Positions 7,181 to 10,443 of a stretch of 10,443 nucleotides of DNA are shown one piece after another. Below the pieces are notes generated by a model, which was not told the DNA's origin, did no database searches, and saw only the letters and a list, made by a program, of their open reading frames with translations. Origin of the DNA: Candidatus Cloacimonadota bacterium (lineage in GTDB: Bacteria; Cloacimonadota; Cloacimonadia; Cloacimonadales; TCS61); NCBI GenBank assembly GCA_030445745.1, contig JASUTE010000035.1:1-10443 (forward strand). The letters run 5' to 3'. Position 1 is the stretch's first letter, and every line of letters starts with the position of its first letter. The position numbers and the translations under genes are program-made.

Positions 7181-8376
7181 TACATTTCGTACAAGCTGGT
7201 GATGCCCATACCGCCGCCAATACAAAGCGAGGCTAGACCTTTTTTCACACCACGTTTTTTCATTTCGTGCAACAATGTTACCACGATGCGTGTTCCGCTA
7301 CAACCGATGGGATGTCCCAAAGCTATAGCGCCACCATTCACATTAATTATATCCAAATTAGGTTTACCAACACCTTCTTCTTCCAAGCCTTTAAACACAG
7401 CTAAAGATTGAGCAGCAAAAGCTTCGTTTAATTCTATCAACTGGATATCATCCCATTTCCAACCAGATTTTTTAAGAGCTTTTTTTATGGAAGGAACTGG
7501 CCCATAACCCATAATAGAAGGATCTACACCAGCGGAAGCATAATTTACCAAAGTGGCCAGTGGCTCAATTCCCAATGCTTTTGCCTTTTCTTCGCTGAGC
7601 AAAATCACAGAGGCTGCTCCATCGTTTATACCGGAAGAATTAGCTGCTGTAACACGACCATCTTTCTTGAAGGCAGCACGCAATTTGCTAATACTTTCGG
7701 CTGTTACACCAGCACGTGGAAATTCATCTTTATTCACTATAATAGGTTCTTTTTTGCGCTGTGGAACTGGGATCGGTACTATTTCATCTTGGAATTTATC
7801 GTTGTTCATTGCTGCTTCGCATCTATTTTGGCTGGTAGCAGCAAATTCATCCATCTCTTGGCGAGTAATATTGAATTTATCAGCTAAATTTTCGGCAGTA
7901 ACGCCCATATGATAACCATTGAAAATCTCCCAAAGACCATCTTGTATCATTAAGTCAACCAGTTTGGCATTACCCATACGTGCTCCCCAACGGGCTTTTG
8001 GCATGGCATAAGGTATCTGGCTCATATTCTCGGTTCCGCCAGCTACTATGATATCGGCATCACCCATGGCTATCATAGCTGCACCTAACGTAATGGCTTT
8101 CATACCTGAACCGCAAACTTTGTTAACAGTAAAAGTGGGAACCGTTTCAGGAATACCTGCCCCTAAAGAAATTTGACGTGACACATTTTGCCCTAAACCA
8201 GCTCCAACCACGTTTCCCATGATCACTTCGTCTATCATCTCGGGTTTAATACCAGTTTCCTTTAAACCAGCTTTTACAACATGCACACCTAAATCGACAG
8301 CAGAAACTTTTTTAAAAGCTCCACCAAAACTACCGATAGGACTTCTAAGTGCAGATGCTACTACTACTTTTTTCAT
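7180..8376 (-). CDS. atoB: Acetyl-CoA C-acetyltransferase (acetoacetyl-CoA thiolase)
   Basis: The enzyme reversibly cleaves acetoacetyl-CoA with CoA into two acetyl-CoA. The 398-aa product is a complete thiolase: nucleophile C88 in VNKVCGSGMKA, GGTENMS (113-119), YHMGVTAE (155-162) as in acetoacetyl-CoA-type thiolases, NEAFA (317-321), GHPIGCSG with H355 (354-361), and C385 in CIGGGMG. The start is ATG at 8374-8376, preceded by GGAGGAG. An in-frame GTG at 8386-8388 would begin inside that ribosome site and is rejected. It is first in the thiolase-aminotransferase-kce operon and would use acetoacetyl-CoA made from the acetoacetate released by Kce, once CoA is transferred. No AtoDA-type CoA transferase is in this window. 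hslO ends 59 nt upstream on the same strand, with no clear terminator between them. Confidence 0.95.
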   Translation of the reverse strand: MKKVVVASALRSPIGSFGGAFKKVSAVDLGVHVVKAGLKETGIKPEMIDEVIMGNVVGAGLGQNVSRQISLGAGIPETVPTFTVNKVCGSGMKAITLGAAMIAMGDADIIVAGGTENMSQIPYAMPKARWGARMGNAKLVDLMIQDGLWEIFNGYHMGVTAENLADKFNITRQEMDEFAATSQNRCEAAMNNDKFQDEIVPIPVPQRKKEPIIVNKDEFPRAGVTAESISKLRAAFKKDGRVTAANSSGINDGAASVILLSEEKAKALGIEPLATLVNYASAGVDPSIMGYGPVPSIKKALKKSGWKWDDIQLIELNEAFAAQSLAVFKGLEEEGVGKPNLDIINVNGGAIALGHPIGCSGTRIVVTLLHEMKKRGVKKGLASLCIGGGMGITSLYEM

Positions 8377-8379
8377 AAT

Positions 8380-8386
8380 CTCCTCC
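8380..8386 (-). promoter_or_regulatory. Ribosome binding site deciding the thiolase start
   Basis: GGAGGAG on the minus strand ends 3 nt before the ATG at 8376 (5 nt from the GGAGG core). It covers the upstream in-frame GTG, so translation should begin MKKVVVASALRSP, the usual thiolase N-terminus. Confidence 0.8.
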
Positions 8387-8435
8387 ACTATTTTTTTTGA
8401 ATCAAAATTTTATCGCTGCCTATTTTGGCAAATTA

Positions 8436-9332
8436 CTACGAATTATTTTTGTCTGCTAAAATTTTTTCCAGCTCTACTGGTGTGAATTCATAGGTCGTAT
8501 TACAAAAATGGCAGTCAACTTTTACCGGTTTTTTTTCGGCCAGCATCTCTTCTAATTCCGATTTTTCCAACAATTTTAGTCCATTGGCAAATTTATGTTT
8601 GGAACAATTGCATCTATAGCGAAAATCCTGTGTATCTTTAACCAGAGGCTGTAAATCTTTCAAGATAAATTTTTCTATAATCTGCTGCGAGCTATAGCCC
8701 ATATCCATCACATCGGTATAATTAGGAAATTTGCGCAGATTATCTTCCAATTTGGAAATAGTATCTTCGGAAGCATCTGGCATAAGCTGCACAATAAAAC
8801 CTCCAGCCTGGCGCACTTTACCACCGGGAAAAATAAGCACACCCAAACCTACCGAGCTGGGAAGTTGTTCCGATTGAGCAAAATAATAAGTAAGATCTTG
8901 CGCAATAGTTTTGTAACGCAATTCTACCTGCCCCACATAGGGATTTTTCATACCAATATCTTTAATAATTGTAAGGTAACCATCGCCCAGAGCTGCTGGT
9001 AAATCGAATTGCTTGTTTTTTAAAGGAAATTCATTCCTAGGATTTCGCATGTAGGCTTTTACATCGCCATTTTTAGTGGCGGTAACTATCACTTTGCCAC
9101 TGGGACCATCTGCATCTATTTTCAAACTCAAATTGTCTTTAGTATTTTTCAAATCGGAAGCCAGCATAGCTGCTGCAGCTATCATTCTGCCCATTAACAC
9201 TGTATTAGTTGTGGAAAGATCATGCAGCTCAGCTGCCTTGCTAACCGTTTGTGTAGCTTGGCAAGCAAAAAATCTGACATCTTTGTTTTTAGTTATACCT
9301 TTTACTATTTTATCGTTCAAAACAAACTCCAT
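8436..9332 (-). CDS. hslO: Redox-regulated molecular chaperone Hsp33
   Basis: This cytosolic holdase is activated by oxidative unfolding: its C-terminal zinc centre forms disulfides and exposes substrate-binding surface. The 298-aa length is normal. The N-terminal domain shows LSLKIDADGPSGKV (68-81), VKAYMRNP (91-98) and QLPSSVGLGVLIFPGG (156-171), typical of the family. The redox switch is intact, with C241 and C243 in RCNCSKHKF and C274 and C277 in CHFC, giving CxC...CxxC. One extra cysteine, C24, lies in the N-terminal domain. The start is ATG at 9330-9332; its ribosome site is weak (CCCTAAA before it), so low or conditional translation is possible. It is the nearest upstream neighbour of the thiolase operon. 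For a presumed strict anaerobe, Hsp33 would serve during oxygen or disulfide stress. Confidence 0.95.
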   Translation of the reverse strand: MEFVLNDKIVKGITKNKDVRFFACQATQTVSKAAELHDLSTTNTVLMGRMIAAAAMLASDLKNTKDNLSLKIDADGPSGKVIVTATKNGDVKAYMRNPRNEFPLKNKQFDLPAALGDGYLTIIKDIGMKNPYVGQVELRYKTIAQDLTYYFAQSEQLPSSVGLGVLIFPGGKVRQAGGFIVQLMPDASEDTISKLEDNLRKFPNYTDVMDMGYSSQQIIEKFILKDLQPLVKDTQDFRYRCNCSKHKFANGLKLLEKSELEEMLAEKKPVKVDCHFCNTTYEFTPVELEKILADKNNS

Positions 9333-9450
9333 TTTAGGGAAAAATTGTTAAATCAGTTTTTTTTGTAAAGACAAATCCTTTTATTTTATAGAGTGTTGTA
9401 CTTTTGCTATCATCAGCTAAACATTTTTCTACAAAAAACAAAAAAATACT

Positions 9451-9479
9451 TTGACACAAAAACCCCAGCTTAATAAAAG
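9451..9479 (+). promoter_or_regulatory. Candidate promoter of the tRNA-Asp gene
   Basis: A perfect -35 TTGACA (9451-9456) is followed after 17 nt by TAAAAG (9474-9479), a moderate -10. Initiation near 9487 would leave a leader of about 25 nt before the tRNA. A TATAAG at 9488-9493 is a better hexamer but has no -35 at the right distance. Confidence 0.45.
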
Positions 9480-9511
9480 TGCTTTCGTATAAGTGATGAA
9501 TATTGAATTTC

Positions 9512-9588
9512 GGGGGCGTAGTTCAGTTGGTTAGAACGCCTGCCTGTCACGCAGGAGGTCGCGAGTTCGAGTCCCGTCGCTCCCGCCA
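9512..9588 (+). tRNA. tRNA-Asp (anticodon GUC)
   Basis: This is a full cloverleaf. The acceptor stem is GGGGGCG (9512-9518) with CGCTCCC (9578-9584). The D stem is GTTC (9521-9524) / GAAC (9534-9537). The anticodon stem is CCTGC (9539-9543) / GCAGG (9551-9555), around the loop CTGTCAC with anticodon GTC (9546-9548). The T loop is TTCGAGT (9566-9572), the discriminator is G9585, and CCA is encoded (9586-9588). The T stem GCGAG/CCCGT contains one A-C mismatch (9564/9574) and a G-U, unlike the fully paired E. coli stem. It is single, with no other tRNA nearby, and has its own promoter and terminator. Confidence 0.96.
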
Positions 9589-9601
9589 TTTATAGAAAGA
9601 G

Positions 9602-9630
9602 AGCCGGTCCAGATGGATCGGCTTTTTAAT
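9602..9630 (+). terminator. Intrinsic terminator after tRNA-Asp
   Basis: AGCCGGTCC (9602-9610) pairs with GGATCGGCT (9615-9623) with one G-T wobble around the loop AGAT. TTTT, AA and a further T-rich stretch follow. It begins 13 nt after the encoded CCA. Confidence 0.85.
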
Positions 9631-9645
9631 TTTAACTTAGGAGTG

Positions 9646-9676
9646 AATTGACTATGTCAATTCGTGCATTGATGCA
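9646..9676 (+). repeat. Left flanking structured repeat of the RAYT unit
   Basis: Two small hairpins stand side by side: AATTGAC (9646-9652) / GTCAATT (9656-9662) with loop TAT, and TGCAT (9665-9669) / ATGCA (9672-9676) with a 2-nt loop. The 26 bases at 9647-9672 recur exactly at 10256-10281 in the same orientation, on the other side of the transposase gene. Confidence 0.8.
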
Positions 9677-9706
9677 AAAAGAATTAAATAAAATTAGAGA
9701 GTAGTT

Positions 9707-10243
9707 ATGACAAAATATAAGGAGTATAATCACAACCCTCCACATTTATTTCTACCAAATTGTCATTATTTCATCACAGCTTCAACTCTTGGAAGATATC
9801 CCTATCTAAAATCTGTAAAAGCAAAAGAAGCCGCCTACTTTTACCTAACAAAATCCCTAGAAAAGTTTAGCTGGATATTGGAAGATTGGGTAATTTTGGA
9901 TAACCACTTACACATAATGGTAAAATCGCCCCAAGATTCAACTTCTTTAGGTAAGGTAATGAACAATTTTTATCGTTTTACTGCTAACTGGCTTTCTAAA
10001 AATAGCATTCGAAAAATAAAGCAAAAATACTTTCATAATTATTGGGACAAGTGTATTAGCTATGAAAGCTCCTATTATAGCAGGATAAATTATATATGGT
10101 TTAATCCTGTAAAACATGGCTATGTAGATTCACCCGAAAAGTGGCAATTTGGTAGCTATCATTTTCGTTTTCATAAAGATAAAATTGATAGACAAATCAA
10201 AAAATATCCATTTGATAAGTTAGATATAGCTGATGATTTTTAA
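9707..10243 (+). CDS. REP-associated tyrosine transposase (RAYT, Y1_Tnp/TnpA_REP family)
   Basis: This 178-aa HUH single-strand nuclease/transposase is of the IS200-like Y1 class. The metal-binding HUH motif is NHLHIMVK, with H67 and H69. The single catalytic tyrosine is Y129 in the family signature NYIWFNPVKHGYV. N-terminal segments (CHYFITASTLGR, then WVILDNHLH) follow the typical RAYT order. The usual length is about 150-200 aa, and there is no frameshift, so it looks intact. Known relatives nick REP hairpins and are mostly domesticated, single-copy genes rather than active insertion sequences. ATG at 9707 follows a weak purine-rich site (AGAGAG) and lies 2 nt after the stop of a 16-codon ORF (9654-9704) that starts in the left repeat. 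Translational coupling is possible. Confidence 0.88.
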   Translation: MTKYKEYNHNPPHLFLPNCHYFITASTLGRYPYLKSVKAKEAAYFYLTKSLEKFSWILEDWVILDNHLHIMVKSPQDSTSLGKVMNNFYRFTANWLSKNSIRKIKQKYFHNYWDKCISYESSYYSRINYIWFNPVKHGYVDSPEKWQFGSYHFRFHKDKIDRQIKKYPFDKLDIADDF

Positions 10244-10255
10244 ATTCCAAAGTTG

Positions 10256-10294
10256 ATTGACTATGTCAATTCGTGCATTGACGCAGTCAATGCA
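10256..10294 (+). repeat. Right flanking structured repeat of the RAYT unit
   Basis: The first hairpin is ATTGAC (10256-10261) / GTCAAT (10265-10270) with loop TAT, the same as in the left copy. The second is longer: TGCATTGAC (10274-10282) and GTCAATGCA (10286-10294) form a perfect 9-bp stem with loop GCA. The two copies diverge just after the shared 26 bases. The right copy therefore carries a fuller palindrome than the left, as left and right ends do in IS200/IS605 elements. Confidence 0.8.
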
Positions 10295-10308
10295 ATCCAA
10301 GAGCATAA

Positions 10309-10443
10309 GGGTATACTCATAATTTAGAACTAAGATTAGCGCGCCACAATTCGGGTTGGTCACATTCTACTAAATCAGATATCCCCTGGGAAATTGTCTA
10401 TTATGAAAAATACGAAACTAAATCTGAAGCTATTAAACGAGAA
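10309..10443 (+). pseudogene. 5'-truncated GIY-YIG family endonuclease, continues past window end
   Basis: From 10309 the frame encodes GYTHNLELRLARHNSG and later residues ending at the window edge with ETKSEAIKRE. This is the second half of a small (about 90-aa) UvrC/Intron-type GIY-YIG domain, including GYT of the (Y)IGYT motif, the R-L-x2-HNSG segment and STKS...PW..VYYE. The start, the GIY strand and the catalytic N-terminal tyrosine are missing, and an in-frame TAA stands at 10306-10308. Reading the preceding bases from ATG 10290 in another frame gives MQSKSI, which resembles the QSKS of family N-termini. This suggests a small deletion plus a one-base shift rather than a clean cut. The right RAYT repeat abuts this junction. 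The 3' end lies outside the window. Confidence 0.65.

Larger units (their letters stand above)
9646..10294 (+). mobile_element. RAYT (TnpA_REP-type) unit bounded by direct structured repeats
   Basis: This is a compact unit of about 650 bp: a hairpin-bearing repeat, a single Y1 transposase gene, and a second hairpin-bearing repeat in direct orientation. There are no terminal inverted repeats and no second gene. That matches IS200/IS605-related single-strand transposases and the REP-associated subgroup, whose substrates are subterminal hairpins. Exact element ends cannot be fixed from one copy. It lies between the tRNA-Asp terminator and a truncated GIY-YIG gene. Confidence 0.65.

Noticed and set aside
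7169-7225. Nineteen-codon N-terminal extension of the aminotransferase
   Set aside because: It overlaps the thiolase C-terminus, lacks a ribosome site, and a strong one stands directly before ATG 7168.
8377-8388. GTG start four codons upstream of the thiolase ATG
   Set aside because: The GTG GAG GAG codons are the ribosome binding site itself; thiolases start with MKKVVV-like residues at the downstream ATG.
8377-8435. Promoter between hslO and the thiolase gene
   Set aside because: TTGCCA and TAAAAT hexamers are present but only 13 bp apart; not convincing, so the thiolase operon may have a promoter I cannot place or may be read from upstream.
9333-9450. Promoter for hslO around TATAAA on the minus strand (9385-9390)
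   Set aside because: The -10-like hexamer is good but the -35 position (ATGATA) is poor in this very AT-rich stretch; chance match likely.

Overview
The window is AT-rich bacterial chromosome from an anaerobic, amino-acid-fermenting organism. The best guess is a member of Candidatus Cloacimonadota. This rests mainly on the Kce protein at 5088-5912, which is near-colinear with, and keeps the active-site residues of, the structurally characterised Kce of Ca. Cloacimonas acidaminovorans. The phylum call is an inference, not a proof.

Layout. (1) 1-75: a possible 3' end of a gene on the + strand. 76-500 is non-coding, with a cluster of REP/BIME-like imperfect palindromes (90-300) and a hairpin plus short direct repeats (339-398). 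(2) 3390 down to 501, minus strand: a tightly overlapping three-gene operon. It encodes a secreted protein that looks like a 5'-nucleotidase domain stripped of its metal ligands, a lipoprotein with polysaccharide-deacetylase-like motifs, and a XerC/XerD-type tyrosine recombinase. (3) 3391-3545: a divergent intergenic region with a perfect 8-bp inverted repeat. (4) 3546-4226, plus strand: a P-loop MinD/CobQ-like ATPase, tail-to-tail (14-bp overlap) with rsmA (4213-4995, minus). (5) 8376 down to 5088, minus strand: a thiolase / class III aminotransferase / kce operon closed by an intrinsic terminator at 5041-5074. hslO (Hsp33) lies 59 nt upstream of it on the same strand. (6) 9451-9630, plus strand: tRNA-Asp(GUC) with promoter and terminator. 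(7) 9646-10294: a compact REP-associated tyrosine transposase (RAYT, TnpA_REP/Y1 family) unit, bounded by near-identical direct repeats that fold into hairpins. (8) 10309-10443: the 3' part of a small GIY-YIG endonuclease gene that has lost its start next to the transposase unit.

How the genes work together. Kce converts 3-keto-5-aminohexanoate plus acetyl-CoA into 3-aminobutyryl-CoA plus acetoacetate, and the thiolase splits acetoacetyl-CoA into two acetyl-CoA. Both fit lysine fermentation. The gene between them, an aminotransferase of the glutamate-1-semialdehyde/beta-amino-acid type, is not a standard member of that pathway. It may supply the beta-keto substrate by transamination in place of the usual 3,5-diaminohexanoate dehydrogenase, which is the most interesting metabolic hypothesis here. 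The end of the window is a small mobile-DNA landing zone: a RAYT with structured repeats beside a broken GIY-YIG gene, downstream of a tRNA.
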